Source of the DNA: Streptomyces flaveolus
Lineage (GTDB): Bacteria > Actinomycetota > Actinomycetes > Streptomycetales > Streptomycetaceae
Assembly: GCF_000716535.1 (NCBI RefSeq)
Contig: NZ_JNWV01000024.1
Span: 90,873 to 154,872, forward strand
Length of the DNA stretch: 64,000 bases
Reading direction: 5' to 3'
Position 1 is the first letter of the stretch, and each line of letters opens with the position of its first letter. Below the pieces are notes generated by a model, which was given only the letters and a program-made list of their open reading frames with translations, made no database searches and had not been told where the DNA came from. The position numbers and the translations under genes were made by a program. Shown one piece after another: positions 37,908 to 46,882 of the stretch.

Positions 37908-39142
37908 GCGGTCGGTCCTCCGCTTGCGAGCGCCGACACCAGGGCCGAGGCCTTGGCGCGCGTCTCGGCCGTCTCGTCGGCGGCCACGGAGCGGGGCCCG
38001 AGGGTGGCTCCGACCGACAGCTTCAGCCGGCCCTGCCCGGACACCTCGAAGGTGCGGATGAGCACGGCGGTGTCCAGTTCCTCGTTTCCCGCGTCGTCGT
38101 GGCCCAGCAGCGCGATCAGGCCGCCGTAGTAACCGCGCCCGGTTGGTTCGCGGCGGGTGATGACGCGGCACGCGTCCGCGAAGGGGCGGCCCACGGCGGT
38201 CGCCGCGAACAGGGAGCCGGCGAGCGTGTGCCGGGCCGGCAGCGCGGCGGTGGCGCTGATGCGGCACTCGGTGTGCAGTACGCGGGCCATCGGTCGCAGA
38301 CGCGGTCCTTCCAGGCGTACGTCCCCCTCGCTGATCCGGCACAGCATGGCGAGTTCCGCGTCGACCACGGCCCCCAGTTCTTCGGACTCCTTGCCGTCAC
38401 GCAGGAAGGCCACCAGGTCGGCGGCGCTCGGCCGGCCACCGGGTGGAAGGCGGAGCGTGCCGCACATCGGGCGCATCACGACCCGGCCGTTCCGCAGTGT
38501 GACGTGACCCTGCGGTGAGGCTCCGGCCAGTGCGGCACCGTGGGGACCTCCGGTGTACACCGCGAACGTCCAGTACGCTCCGTGCTCCACGGCCAGCAGC
38601 CGGCGGAACAGTTCGCCCACCATGGCGGGTCCGTGTCCTGGCAACCGGGCGGTGAAGTCCCTGCGGATCAGGACGTGCAGACCGGTGCGCGCCACCTCGT
38701 CGGCCATGAGGTCGCGGACCAGGTCGGCGTAGTCCTCGTCGGAGCCGTTGAAGCCGGCGCCTTCCCCGAGGAGGTCTCCCGCGGGCCGCACCGCGGGGAG
38801 GGCCGCGGTGAGCGCGGCGTGGTCGGCCGTGTGCCGCCGGCGGATCCGCAGGACCCTCAGCGGTGTGCCGTCGTCGTGGCAGTCCAGCCCTCTTTCGGCC
38901 AGGCACCGGTACGGCAGCAGGGCCAGTGTGTGGGGTCCCCCGCCCGGCACGGCCGGGCCCGACGGCAGGTCCGTCACCCGTCGCACGGTGTCCATGGTGC
39001 CGATGAACACGTCGAACGGGCCGGTGCTGGTCCCGTCCGGCGCGGCACGACGCACCAGGGCGAACGGCGGCGGGTCCAGGGCGCGGAAGAGGCCCGCCAG
39101 GTCGGCCGCCGGCAGCGGGGTGGGGGTGAGGACGTCCGGCAT
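37829..39142 (-). CDS. tomP: TrpE/ADIC-synthase-like chorismate-binding protein, N-terminal part of a split tomP
   Basis: A 437-residue protein from the ATG at 39142. Chorismate-binding motifs seen: MRPMCGTLRLPPGG (family PISGTxxxGxx), VVDAELAMLCRISEGDV, VLHTECRISATAALPARHT, and CRVITRREPTGRGYYGGLIAL (family EPxxRGxYxGxxG). It is a divergent paralogue of TomD (same order; FIGTMDTVRRV and DLLGEGAGFNGSDEDYADL have counterparts there). The last ~28 residues come from the linker read out of frame because of the C7 run at 37901-37907; with six C the frame would continue into the glutaminase part to 36904. It probably made ADIC or anthranilate from chorismate; whether it acts, perhaps with free ammonia, is open. 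Confidence 0.75.
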   Translation of the reverse strand: MPDVLTPTPLPAADLAGLFRALDPPPFALVRRAAPDGTSTGPFDVFIGTMDTVRRVTDLPSGPAVPGGGPHTLALLPYRCLAERGLDCHDDGTPLRVLRIRRRHTADHAALTAALPAVRPAGDLLGEGAGFNGSDEDYADLVRDLMADEVARTGLHVLIRRDFTARLPGHGPAMVGELFRRLLAVEHGAYWTFAVYTGGPHGAALAGASPQGHVTLRNGRVVMRPMCGTLRLPPGGRPSAADLVAFLRDGKESEELGAVVDAELAMLCRISEGDVRLEGPRLRPMARVLHTECRISATAALPARHTLAGSLFAATAVGRPFADACRVITRREPTGRGYYGGLIALLGHDDAGNEELDTAVLIRTFEVSGQGRLKLSVGATLGPRSVAADETAETRAKASALVSALASGGPTAGGRCRGPRAGWSWSRPGGGRRPGHR

Positions 39143-39242
39143 GTGGGCATCCTTCCGTCAGACTTGATTACGTGTGGGCAACGATCTGCTCCGGTCAGTC
39201 CCGTAACTCGCGGAGCCGGAAAGGAGATTGACGACCAGATCA

Positions 39243-39256
39243 TTTCTCTTCGGATA
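39243..39256. promoter_or_regulatory. candidate operator variant between tomP and tomO
   Basis: TTTCTCTTCGGATA; its reverse complement (TATCCGAAGAGAAA) matches the site at 43117-43130 at 14 of 19 positions when extended by five bases. It lies in the 170-bp divergent gap, about 57 bases before the tomO start. Confidence 0.4.
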
Positions 39257-39312
39257 GCATTTACTGGTCTCTGCACGTCCATCCATCTCTCTCGGAGTCC
39301 CAGCGAGGTGTC

Positions 39313-40473
39313 ATGCGGATAGCGGTGATCGGAGCCGGTCCCGGCGGGCTGTACACGGCCTGCCTGGTCAAGCGCCTGCGGCCCCACGACGTCGTGGAGG
39401 TGTGGGAGGCCAACGCGGCCCACGACACGTTCGGGTTCGGCGTCGTCTTCTCCGACGGCGCCCTCGGCGGCATCGAGGCCGCCGACCCGGCTCTGTTCGA
39501 GGCTGTCGAGGCCGAGTTCGCCCGGTGGACGCGGATCGACGTCTGCTACCGGGGCCGGGTCCAGCGCAACGAGGGGTACGGGTTCGCCGCGATCGGCCGC
39601 CACACCCTGCTGCGGCTCCTTCAGGAGCGCTGCGCCGACCTCGGGGTGCGTCTGCACTTCGGCTGCCCGGCGCCCGAGGTGTCCCGGTTGCGCGCGTCCC
39701 ACGACCTCGTCGTCGCCGCGGACGGCGTGGGATCGCGCACCCGCGCGCGGTACGAGGCCGCGTTCGGCACGGAGCGGGAACAGGCCGGGTCGCGTTACAT
39801 GTGGCTCGGCACGGACCGGCCGTTCGACGCGCTCACCTTCGCCGTGGTCGAGACCGACCACGGCCCGGTGCAGGCCCACGCCTACCCGTACGCCCCCGGT
39901 CGCAGCACGTTCATCGTGGAGATCGGTGACGCGGTGTGGCGGGCGGCCGGTTTCCGCGCCGCGGAGCGCCGGTCCGACGACCCGGTGGGCGACCGGGAGA
40001 GCATCGGGAAGGTGAGGGAGTACTTCACCGGTCTGCTGGACGGACACGGGCTGCGGGGCAACCGGTCGTACTGGGGTCGCTTCGCTGCCGTACGCAACCG
40101 CGACTGGAGCCACGGCAACCTCGTTCTCCTCGGTGACAGCGCCCACACGACGCACTTCTCGATCGGTTCGGGTACCAAACTGGCGATGGAGGACGGTCTG
40201 TCCCTCGCCACGGCCCTGCACGACCACGGGACGGTCCCCGAGGCGCTGGCGGCCTACGAGGCCGAGCGGCGGCCCGCCGTGGAGCGGATGCAGCGGACCG
40301 CGCTGACCAGCCTGGAGTGGTTCGAGAACATCGACCGCTGCGTGGGGCTGGCGCCGGAGGCCTTCAACGCGCACCTGCTGACGCGCAGCGGCCGGCTCAC
40401 CCGCGACGACCTCCCGGCCGTGGACCCGGAGCACGTCGGGCGGATCCGCCGGCGGTTCGCGGACGCGGCCTGA
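39313..40473 (+). CDS. tomO: FAD monooxygenase, anthraniloyl/salicylyl-CoA hydroxylase-like (TomO)
   Basis: A 386-residue class A flavoprotein monooxygenase from the ATG at 39313. FAD motifs: IAVIGAGPGGLYTACLVKRL (GxGxxG), DLVVAADGVGSRTRARYE (DG motif), and VLLGDSAHTTHFSIGSGTKL (GD motif). HFSIGSGTKLAMEDG is the hallmark of salicylyl-CoA 5-hydroxylase and anthraniloyl-CoA monooxygenase, enzymes that act on thioester-bound aryl acids. This fits hydroxylation of anthranilate while it is bound to the TomA carrier. It would add one ring hydroxyl; TomE/TomF add the other. Divergent from tomP, convergent with tomN. Confidence 0.88.
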   Translation: MRIAVIGAGPGGLYTACLVKRLRPHDVVEVWEANAAHDTFGFGVVFSDGALGGIEAADPALFEAVEAEFARWTRIDVCYRGRVQRNEGYGFAAIGRHTLLRLLQERCADLGVRLHFGCPAPEVSRLRASHDLVVAADGVGSRTRARYEAAFGTEREQAGSRYMWLGTDRPFDALTFAVVETDHGPVQAHAYPYAPGRSTFIVEIGDAVWRAAGFRAAERRSDDPVGDRESIGKVREYFTGLLDGHGLRGNRSYWGRFAAVRNRDWSHGNLVLLGDSAHTTHFSIGSGTKLAMEDGLSLATALHDHGTVPEALAAYEAERRPAVERMQRTALTSLEWFENIDRCVGLAPEAFNAHLLTRSGRLTRDDLPAVDPEHVGRIRRRFADAA

Positions 40474-40481
40474 ACCGCGGC

Positions 40482-40519
40482 GCCCGGGGCGACTGGAGCA
40501 CCGCTCAGCCGCCCCGGGC
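40482..40519. terminator. bidirectional hairpin between tomO and tomN
   Basis: GCCCGGGGCG (40482-40491) pairs perfectly with CGCCCCGGGC (40510-40519), with an 18-base loop. The right arm lies over the last codons of tomN, so it can serve both convergent genes. Confidence 0.55.
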
Positions 40520-40708
40520 CGCCTTCTTCTCCGCCATCGAGACGCCGCCCACGAACCAGTGCTCGGGCGGGCATGCGTCCACCGTCACCCGGATCGCCTC
40601 CCGGGGGGTGCCCAGCGTGGTGTGTACGGCCTCCGTGACGGCCCGGCCGAGGGCGGCGATCTCCTCCTCGCCGCGACCGCTCAGCAGGGTGACGTGGATG
40701 AGGGGCAT
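40505..40708 (-). CDS. tomN: 4-oxalocrotonate tautomerase homologue (TomN)
   Basis: A 67-residue protein, the normal 4-OT monomer length. The ATG at 40708 has AAGGAG upstream. After Met removal the N-terminal catalytic Pro is exposed (MPLIHVTLLSGRGEEEIAAL), and an Arg is present near position 11, as 4-OT needs. TomN of the tomaymycin pathway was proposed to move a double bond in the proline branch to give the ethylidene group; the same role is inferred here. It lies 86 bases downstream of tomM on the same strand and is probably co-transcribed. Confidence 0.88.
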   Translation of the reverse strand: MPLIHVTLLSGRGEEEIAALGRAVTEAVHTTLGTPREAIRVTVDACPPEHWFVGGVSMAEKKAARGG

Positions 40709-40794
40709 ACGGACTCCTTGTCGGACGGGAGGTGTGCGCGAGGACGGGGTGCGACCCCGGCCCGTGGCCGGCGGCGAGCCGGTGCTCCGGGCCG

Positions 40795-43089
40795 TCAGAA
40801 GTGACCGTGTGCGGCGAGGTCCTCGGCCAGACACCGGCCGGTGTGCGATTCCCGCACCCGCGCCAGGTCCGCCGGGGTGCCCTCGAAGACCACCCGGCCG
40901 CCGTGCCGGCCGGCCTCCGGGCCGAGATCGATGATCCAGTCCGCGTACTTGAGCACGTCGAGGTCGTGTTCGATGACCACCACCGTGTTGCCGCCGTCGA
41001 CGAGGCGGTCGAACAGGGTGAGCAGCTTGCCCACGTCCGTCATGTGCAGGCCGGTGGACGGTTCGTCGAAGATGTAGACGCTGCCGGAGGCGTGCAGCCG
41101 GTGCGCCAGCTTCAGCCGTTGGCGTTCGCCGCCGGACAGGGTGGACAGGGAGCGGCCCAGCGTGAGGTAGCCGAGGCCGACCTCCGTCAGCAGAGCCAGT
41201 TTGCGGCGGACGGAGTCCTCCGCGAAGAACCCGATCGCCTCCTCGGCCGTCATGGCGAGGACGTCGGCGATGTTCCGGCCGGACAGGGTGTGGCTCAGCG
41301 CCTCGTCGTTGAAGCGGCGCCCCTCGCAGCGCTCGCAGACGGTGGTGACCGGGTCCATGAACGCGAGGTCGGTCTCGATCACACCGCGGCCCTGGCAGTC
41401 CGGGCAGGCGCCCGCTGAGTTGAAGCTGAACAGGCCGGGGTCGGTTCCGGATGCGCGGGCGAACAGCCGCCGGACGGTGTCCATGATGTCGGTGTACGTC
41501 GCGGGGGTGGAACGGGAGGAGATCCCGATGGAGGACTGGTCGACCACGACCGTTTCCTCCGGGTGCCGGGCCGCCAGCTCCCGGGCGAGGGAGCTCTTGC
41601 CCGAGCCGGCGACACCGCTCAGCGCCACCAGCACACCGGTGGGCACGTCGACCGTGACGTCCTTGAGGTTGTGCAGCCGCGCGCCGCGGACCGTCAGCCT
41701 GCCGTCGGGGGCGCGCAGTCGGCGCTTCAGTCCCGGCACCGAACGCAGGCCGCGTCCGGTCGGGCTGTCCGAGCCCCGTAACCCGGCCGGCGATCCCTCG
41801 TAGACCACCTCGCCGCCCTGGCTGCCCGCGCCCGGGCCCATGTCGACGACGTGGTCGGCGATGGCGATCACGTCCCGGTCGTGCTCCACCACGAGCACGG
41901 TGTTGCCCTTGTCGCGCAGGGCGAGCAACAGCTCGTTCAGACGGCGCACGTCACGCGGGTGCAGGCCCACGCTCGGCTCGTCGAAGATGTACGTCAGCCC
42001 GGTCAGGCTGCTGCCCAGGTGGCGTACCGTCTTCAGCCGCTGCGCCTCGCCGCCGGAGAGCGTGGCGGTCTGGCGGTCGAGGCTGAGGTAGCCGAGTCCG
42101 ACGGCCTCGATCCTGCGCAGTGCGGCCAGCGCCGCCTGGACCACCGGCTTGACCGGTGGGGCGTCGATGCGCTCCAGGCGGCCGATCAGATCGGTGACCT
42201 CCAGGGCGGAGTAGTCGGCGATGTTCTCCCCGGCGATCCGCGACGCGAGCGCGGCCGGTCCCAGCCGGGCGCCTCCGCAGGCCTCGCAGGGCCCCTCCGT
42301 CACGACCTCCTGCACCGCCGCCCGTTCCTTCGGCTTGAGGGTGTCGAGGCCCGCCTTGAGGTAGCGCCGGGTGAAGCGCAGCACGATCCCCTCGTACTCG
42401 TTCTTGTAGACGCCGTGCCGGCCGGCCCGGTCGACCTTGAACCCGGAACCGTGCAGCAGCAGTTCGCGGTCGTCCGCGGAGAACTCCCGCAGCGGCAGGT
42501 CGGGATCGAACAGCCCGGACTCCGCGTACAGCTGCCACGGGAAGGTGCCCACCGCGAAGGGCTGGAAGCGGATGGCGCCCTCGTTGAGGCTCTTGTCCTC
42601 GTCCAGAAGGCGGTTCAGGTCCAGCCGCACCCTGGATCCGAGCCCCTCGCACTCCGGGCACATGCCGCGCGGATCGTTGAAGGAGTACATGTGTGAGGGA
42701 CCCGCGCTGGGCCTGCCGTGCCGGGAGAACAGCACCCGCAGCATGGCGTGGATCTCGGTCATGGTGCCGACCGTGGAGCGCGCGTTGCCGCCGACCGGGC
42801 GCTGGTCGATCACGATGGCGGTGGAGAGGTTCTCGATGACCTCCGCGTCGGGCCGCTCGAACTTGGGGAGGCGGTTGCGGATGAACGCGGGGTAGGTCTC
42901 GTTCATCTGCCGCTGCGACTCGACGGCGATCGTCCCGAAGACCAGGGAGGACTTGCCGGATCCCGAAACGCCGGTGAAGACGGTCAACCGTCCCTTGGGG
43001 ATGCGCAGGCTGACGCCCTTGAGGTTGTTCTGCCGTGCTTCTCCCAGAACGATGTGGTCACCCGGGTCCAGTGACGGGTGGGGCACCAT
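40795..43089 (-). CDS. tomM: UvrA-like self-resistance protein (TomM)
   Basis: A 764-residue protein from the ATG at 43089 with GGAAGGGG upstream (an ATG at 43104 is less well served). Two ABC-type ATPase halves: Walker A FTGVSGSGKSSLVFG near residue 41 and LSGVAGSGKSSLARE near 490, with signature sequences TLSGGEAQRLK and TLSGGERQRLK and zinc-finger-like Cys pairs (CPECEGLG, CEACGG, CPDCQGRG, CERCEG). It is shorter than housekeeping UvrA (about 950) and resembles DrrC-type and PBD-cluster UvrA-like proteins. It probably recognises or removes PBD-DNA adducts. A palindromic candidate operator lies 27 bases upstream. Confidence 0.92.
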   Translation of the reverse strand: MVPHPSLDPGDHIVLGEARQNNLKGVSLRIPKGRLTVFTGVSGSGKSSLVFGTIAVESQRQMNETYPAFIRNRLPKFERPDAEVIENLSTAIVIDQRPVGGNARSTVGTMTEIHAMLRVLFSRHGRPSAGPSHMYSFNDPRGMCPECEGLGSRVRLDLNRLLDEDKSLNEGAIRFQPFAVGTFPWQLYAESGLFDPDLPLREFSADDRELLLHGSGFKVDRAGRHGVYKNEYEGIVLRFTRRYLKAGLDTLKPKERAAVQEVVTEGPCEACGGARLGPAALASRIAGENIADYSALEVTDLIGRLERIDAPPVKPVVQAALAALRRIEAVGLGYLSLDRQTATLSGGEAQRLKTVRHLGSSLTGLTYIFDEPSVGLHPRDVRRLNELLLALRDKGNTVLVVEHDRDVIAIADHVVDMGPGAGSQGGEVVYEGSPAGLRGSDSPTGRGLRSVPGLKRRLRAPDGRLTVRGARLHNLKDVTVDVPTGVLVALSGVAGSGKSSLARELAARHPEETVVVDQSSIGISSRSTPATYTDIMDTVRRLFARASGTDPGLFSFNSAGACPDCQGRGVIETDLAFMDPVTTVCERCEGRRFNDEALSHTLSGRNIADVLAMTAEEAIGFFAEDSVRRKLALLTEVGLGYLTLGRSLSTLSGGERQRLKLAHRLHASGSVYIFDEPSTGLHMTDVGKLLTLFDRLVDGGNTVVVIEHDLDVLKYADWIIDLGPEAGRHGGRVVFEGTPADLARVRESHTGRCLAEDLAAHGHF

Positions 43090-43116
43090 GCGTTCCCCTT
43101 CCATTCGCCGAGACGA

Positions 43117-43130
43117 TTTCCGTTCGGAAA
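43117..43130. promoter_or_regulatory. palindromic candidate operator upstream of tomM
   Basis: TTTCCGTTCGGAAA, a perfect inverted repeat (TTTCCG-TT-CGGAAA), in the 64-bp tomL-tomM gap. The same TTTCC-N4-GGAAA architecture is found at 61881-61894 upstream of the MarR gene. Confidence 0.55.
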
Positions 43131-43153
43131 CTTATCGCATCCGGTCGGCATCC

Positions 43154-44947
43154 TCAATCCGCGACGGCGTACGCCTGCGCGCCGCGCGGACTGGCCGCCG
43201 CGATGACCATGTCGTCGCTGGCCAGGCCGGTGGCACACACCTTGCTCAGGGTGTAGTCGGCGACCGTGCGGACCCGGTGGCCGCGCCGCCTGAGCTCCTG
43301 GATGGTTTCCTCCGGCATGCCGCTTTCGACGGTCACCGTCCCGGGAGCGAAACGCCGGGGGGTGAAGGACGTCGGAACGTGGTCGGTGTGGAAGGTCCGT
43401 GCCTCGACGGCCTCCTGAAGCCCCATGCCGTGTTCGGTGTGCCTCAGGAAGAACTGCAGCGTCCACTGGTCCTGCTGGTCGCCGCCCGGTGTGCCGAACG
43501 CCAGGGCGGGCCTGCCCTCGCGGAGCACCAGGGTCGGGCTGAGGGTGGTGCGGGGGCGCTTGCCGGGAGCCAGCGCGTTGGCGTGCCCCCGGGTGAGCGT
43601 GGCCATCTGCCCACGGGTACCGAGCGGGAAGCCCAGACCGGGCACCACCGGCGAACTCTTCAGCCAGCCGCCGCTCGGTGTCGCGACCACCATGTTCCCG
43701 TGGGCGTCGGTGGCGGTGACGCAGCAGGTGTCGCCCCGGGCGGCCGTGGAGCGCACCACCGCCGGGATGCCCTCCTCGAGCTCGCCGAGCCAGGAGGGAC
43801 CGGCCGGACCGGCGGACTCGTCGTGGACGGGCGGCAGCACCGGTGTCCGGCCTCCCGGTGAGCCCGGCCGCAGCTCCGTGGACGCCTCGCTGCCGATCAG
43901 CTCGCGGCGGGCCGCGGTGTAGGCCGGGTCCAGCAGGTCGCCGACCGGCACCTCCGCGTGCGCGGGATCGCCGTACCAGGCCTCGCGGTCCGCGAACGCC
44001 AGTTTCGCCGCCTCGGTGACGGTGTGCACGAACTCCGCGCTGTGCGGTCCCATACCGGCGAGGTCGAACTCCCGCAGCAGCGCGAGCTGTTGCAGGAAGA
44101 CCGGGCCCTGGGACCAGGGCCCCGCCTTGTGCACGGTGAGCCCGCGGTGGTCGAAGGAGAGCGAGGGCTCCACCGTCGCCCGCCAGCCTGCCAGGTCGGC
44201 GCCGGTCAGCAGGCCGCGGTGGCGGCGGCCGGTGGCGTCGATCTCCTCCGCCTTGGCGAGATAGCCGTCGATGGCCTCGGCCACGAAGCCCTCGTAGAAG
44301 GCGCGCAGGGCCGCGTCGATCTGCTTGTCGCGATCGGCGCCCGCCGCCCTGGCCTCGTCGAGGACGCGCCGGTAGGTCCGGGCCAGGTCGGGGTTGGTCA
44401 TGCGCTGACCGGGCCGCGGCGCGGCCCCGCCCACCAGGTACGTGCGGGCGGACTCGGTCCACTCGTCGCGGAAGAGTTCCTGGAGCGCCTCGATCATCGC
44501 CGCCGCCTTGGGAAGCAGCGGATAGCCGCGTTCGGCGTAGCCGATCGCCGGCTCCAGGACGTCCTCCAGACGCAGGGTGCCGTACTCGGCGAGGACCCGC
44601 AGCCACGCGCCGAAGGCGCCGGGCACCACCGCGGGCAGCAGGCCGGAGCCGGGGACCACGGACAGGCCGAGCTGTTCGAACCTCTCGATGGTCGCGGCCC
44701 GGGGCATGGGGCCCTGGCCGCAGACGACGTCGACCCGGCCGCTCCCGGCCCGGTGGACGAGGACGGGCACGTCTCCCCCGGGCCCGTTGAGGTGGGGCTC
44801 CACGACCTGGATGACGAACGCGGCGGCGACGGCCGCGTCGAACGCGTTGCCGCCCTTGTCGTACATGCGGAAGCCCGCGGCCGAGGCCAGCCAGTGGGTC
44901 GAGGCGACCGCGCCCCGGGTGCCGCGCAGCTCTGGACGGAACAACAC
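43154..44947 (-). CDS. tomL: gamma-glutamyltransferase-like C-C hydrolase (TomL)
   Basis: A 597-residue protein. The GTG at 44947 has GAGGAGAGG upstream. It has the full GGT layout: an N-terminal part (GAVASTHWLASAAGFRMYDKG), the autocleavage/nucleophile site GDTCCVTATDAHGN (Thr after Gly-Asp), and the binding loop STLKSSPVVPGLGF-type sequence (GGWLKSSPVVPG). In lincomycin and PBD pathways the GGT homologue (LmbA, Apd6, TomL) does not act on glutathione; it cleaves a C-C bond of the DOPA-derived cyclic intermediate to remove a two-carbon unit. No signal peptide is seen, which fits that cytoplasmic role. Confidence 0.9.
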   Translation of the reverse strand: MLFRPELRGTRGAVASTHWLASAAGFRMYDKGGNAFDAAVAAAFVIQVVEPHLNGPGGDVPVLVHRAGSGRVDVVCGQGPMPRAATIERFEQLGLSVVPGSGLLPAVVPGAFGAWLRVLAEYGTLRLEDVLEPAIGYAERGYPLLPKAAAMIEALQELFRDEWTESARTYLVGGAAPRPGQRMTNPDLARTYRRVLDEARAAGADRDKQIDAALRAFYEGFVAEAIDGYLAKAEEIDATGRRHRGLLTGADLAGWRATVEPSLSFDHRGLTVHKAGPWSQGPVFLQQLALLREFDLAGMGPHSAEFVHTVTEAAKLAFADREAWYGDPAHAEVPVGDLLDPAYTAARRELIGSEASTELRPGSPGGRTPVLPPVHDESAGPAGPSWLGELEEGIPAVVRSTAARGDTCCVTATDAHGNMVVATPSGGWLKSSPVVPGLGFPLGTRGQMATLTRGHANALAPGKRPRTTLSPTLVLREGRPALAFGTPGGDQQDQWTLQFFLRHTEHGMGLQEAVEARTFHTDHVPTSFTPRRFAPGTVTVESGMPEETIQELRRRGHRVRTVADYTLSKVCATGLASDDMVIAAASPRGAQAYAVAD

Positions 44948-45067
44948 AGTCGGGTTCCTCTCCTCTTCGTTCTGCGATACAGGGATTCGCGTCGTGTGCT
45001 CTGGGTGTGCGTCGGCCGGACCGGGTGCCTTCCGCGGCTCGGCCTGGTACACGGCCCGGGCCCCGGC

Positions 45068-45943
45068 TCAGCGCGCGACGGCCGCCGTGCGGGGCAGGTG
45101 CATCCGGCCGGCGGCGGTGGCCGCCACCTCCCCGGTCACCTCGGCTGCGACCGCTCGGCCGTCGCGTACGGTCACGGCACAGTCGAGCCGGGCGGGGCGG
45201 CCCAGCCCGTGCCCCTGCCGGACCCGGTAGACGCGGGTACCGTCCGTCGCCGGCACCAGGCCCGCGCCGGTGAGCCAGGCGCCCAGTGCCAGGGCGGCGG
45301 AGGCGCACGCCGGGTCCTCCGGCATGCCGTAGCCGGGGGCGAAGACCCTGACGTCGGCCAGGTGTTCGCGCCTGTCGTAGGCGACCACCACCGCGTCCGG
45401 GCAGGTGGACCACACGGGGTGCGCCGGGTCGTGTGCGGCGCGGGCGACCGCCTCGGGTCCGACCGGCAGCACGTGGAAGGCCGGTCCGAACCCGGTCACG
45501 CGGGGCTCGGCGACCAGGTCGTCCTCGGTGAGGCCGCACGCCTCGAGCAACGGCACGGGATCCCAGGCGCCGGGTGGCACGGGCTCCCCCCGGACGCCGA
45601 GCGTGGCCCGCTGGGCACTGGCGCGCACGGTCATCAGGCGGCCCCCGCACTCCTGCACCAGCTCCCCCGCGCGCAGACGGCCCAGCCGCACCAGGGTGGT
45701 GGCCGTGCCGATGGCGGAGTGCCCGCCGTACGGTGACTCCCGCTCCGGGGTGAAGACCCGTACCCGGTGGGTGGCGTCGGGCGACTCGGGTGGCAGGACG
45801 AACGCCGTCTCGGTGAGGCCGATCTCTCGGGCCACCGCCCGCATGCCGTCGTCGTCGAGTGCGGTCGCGTCCGGGACCACCCCGAGCGCGCAGCCCTCGA
45901 ACGGCGTGCCGGTGAACATGTCGACGATCTCGTAGGCGATCAC
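45068..45943 (-). CDS. tomK: PhzF-family isomerase (TomK)
   Basis: A 291-residue protein. The GTG at 45943 overlaps the tomJ stop by four bases (GTGA), so translation is coupled. PhzF features: VDMFTGTPFEGCALGVV near the N-terminus, the catalytic Glu in AREIGLTETAFVLPP, VFTPERESPYGGHSAIGTAT, and the second-half motif MPEDPACASAALALGAWL. In the alkylproline pathway the PhzF-type enzyme (LmbX, Apd3) shifts a double bond in the pyrroline ring before reduction. The protein is of normal length. Confidence 0.9.
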   Translation of the reverse strand: MIAYEIVDMFTGTPFEGCALGVVPDATALDDDGMRAVAREIGLTETAFVLPPESPDATHRVRVFTPERESPYGGHSAIGTATTLVRLGRLRAGELVQECGGRLMTVRASAQRATLGVRGEPVPPGAWDPVPLLEACGLTEDDLVAEPRVTGFGPAFHVLPVGPEAVARAAHDPAHPVWSTCPDAVVVAYDRREHLADVRVFAPGYGMPEDPACASAALALGAWLTGAGLVPATDGTRVYRVRQGHGLGRPARLDCAVTVRDGRAVAAEVTGEVAATAAGRMHLPRTAAVAR

Positions 45944-46839
45944 GGCCGCTCCCCGCCCCGGACGGTCAGCACGTCCCGCGCGATCCGCTCCAGCACTTCC
46001 ACCCTGCCCTGGTAGGGGAAGGAGGGCCGGGGCCAGTGGACGACGAAGTCGGTGATGCCGAGTTCGCCGAAGCGGCCGGCGGCGTCGCGGTACGCCTCGA
46101 CGGAGTCCAGGGTGCCGCCCACCATGGCGCCGGTCAGCAGCAGCCGGCGCAGGGTGGCGGGATCCCGCCCGGTCCGCTCGCACGCCTCGTCGAGGCGCGC
46201 CAGCTGCTCCTTGATCACCGGCAGGGTCTCCTCGTACGGAAGGGCGTCGAAGTCGCCGGGCCGCCCCGCGGTGATCCACATGTCGGCGTGGCGGGCCGCC
46301 AGCCGCATGCCGCGCGGCCCGGTCGCCGCGATGGCGAACGGCACCCGGGGCGTGGCCAGGCAGCCCGGGCGCACGGGCACCTCCCGGACGTCGTAGTAGG
46401 TGCCGGTGTGTGTGGTGCTGCGGCGGCTCAGCAGCTTGTCGAGCAGGTCGACGAACTCCGTGAAGCGGTCGGCGCGTTGCCGTGGGGAGTAGGCGGCCGG
46501 ATCGACGACGCGGTCGTCGAGGCCGCCGGCCCCGGCTCCCAGCCCGCAGACGAACCGGCCGCCCGCGATGTCCTCGAGGGTCATCACCTCCTTGGCCAGC
46601 GTCACCGGGTGCCGATAGGTGGGTGTGGCCACCATGGTGCCCACGGTCAGGGTCGAGGTGGCCTCGGCCGCCGCCGCCAGGGTGGGCACGGCGCCGAACC
46701 AGGGCTCGTCACGCAGCCACCGCCACATCAGCTGGTCATAGGTCCAGGCGTGGTCGAATCCGAACTCCTCTGCGCGGACCCACTGTTCGCGGGCCTGCGC
46801 CCAGCGGCGTTCGGGCAGGACGACGACTCCGTACCGCAC
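45940..46839 (-). CDS. tomJ: F420-dependent LLM-family reductase (TomJ)
   Basis: A 299-residue protein from the GTG at 46839 with AAGGAGCG upstream. The TIM-barrel LLM fold starts VRYGVVVLPERRWAQAREQW, with FDHAWTYDQLMWRWLRDEPW, LTVGTMVATPTYRHPVTLAK, and GRFVCGLGAGAGGLDD. These are F420-branch features (LmbY/Apd1-type). It should reduce the pyrroline ring double bond with reduced F420 as a late step of the proline branch. Four-base overlap with tomK; 43-bp gap after tomI. Confidence 0.88.
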   Translation of the reverse strand: MRYGVVVLPERRWAQAREQWVRAEEFGFDHAWTYDQLMWRWLRDEPWFGAVPTLAAAAEATSTLTVGTMVATPTYRHPVTLAKEVMTLEDIAGGRFVCGLGAGAGGLDDRVVDPAAYSPRQRADRFTEFVDLLDKLLSRRSTTHTGTYYDVREVPVRPGCLATPRVPFAIAATGPRGMRLAARHADMWITAGRPGDFDALPYEETLPVIKEQLARLDEACERTGRDPATLRRLLLTGAMVGGTLDSVEAYRDAAGRFGELGITDFVVHWPRPSFPYQGRVEVLERIARDVLTVRGGERP

Positions 46840-46882
46840 GGTCCACCGCTCCTTTCCTGTCGCATGATCGGGTGGCTCAGGC

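Noticed and set aside
37829..39142. Salicylate or isochorismate synthase instead of an anthranilate-type enzyme
   Set aside because: The paralogy with TomD and the attached glutaminase relic favour an ADIC/anthranilate synthase origin; the current activity remains open.
42984..45650. 888-residue open frame on the minus strand
   Set aside because: An out-of-frame shadow of tomK, tomL and the start of tomM; real motifs are all in the other frame.
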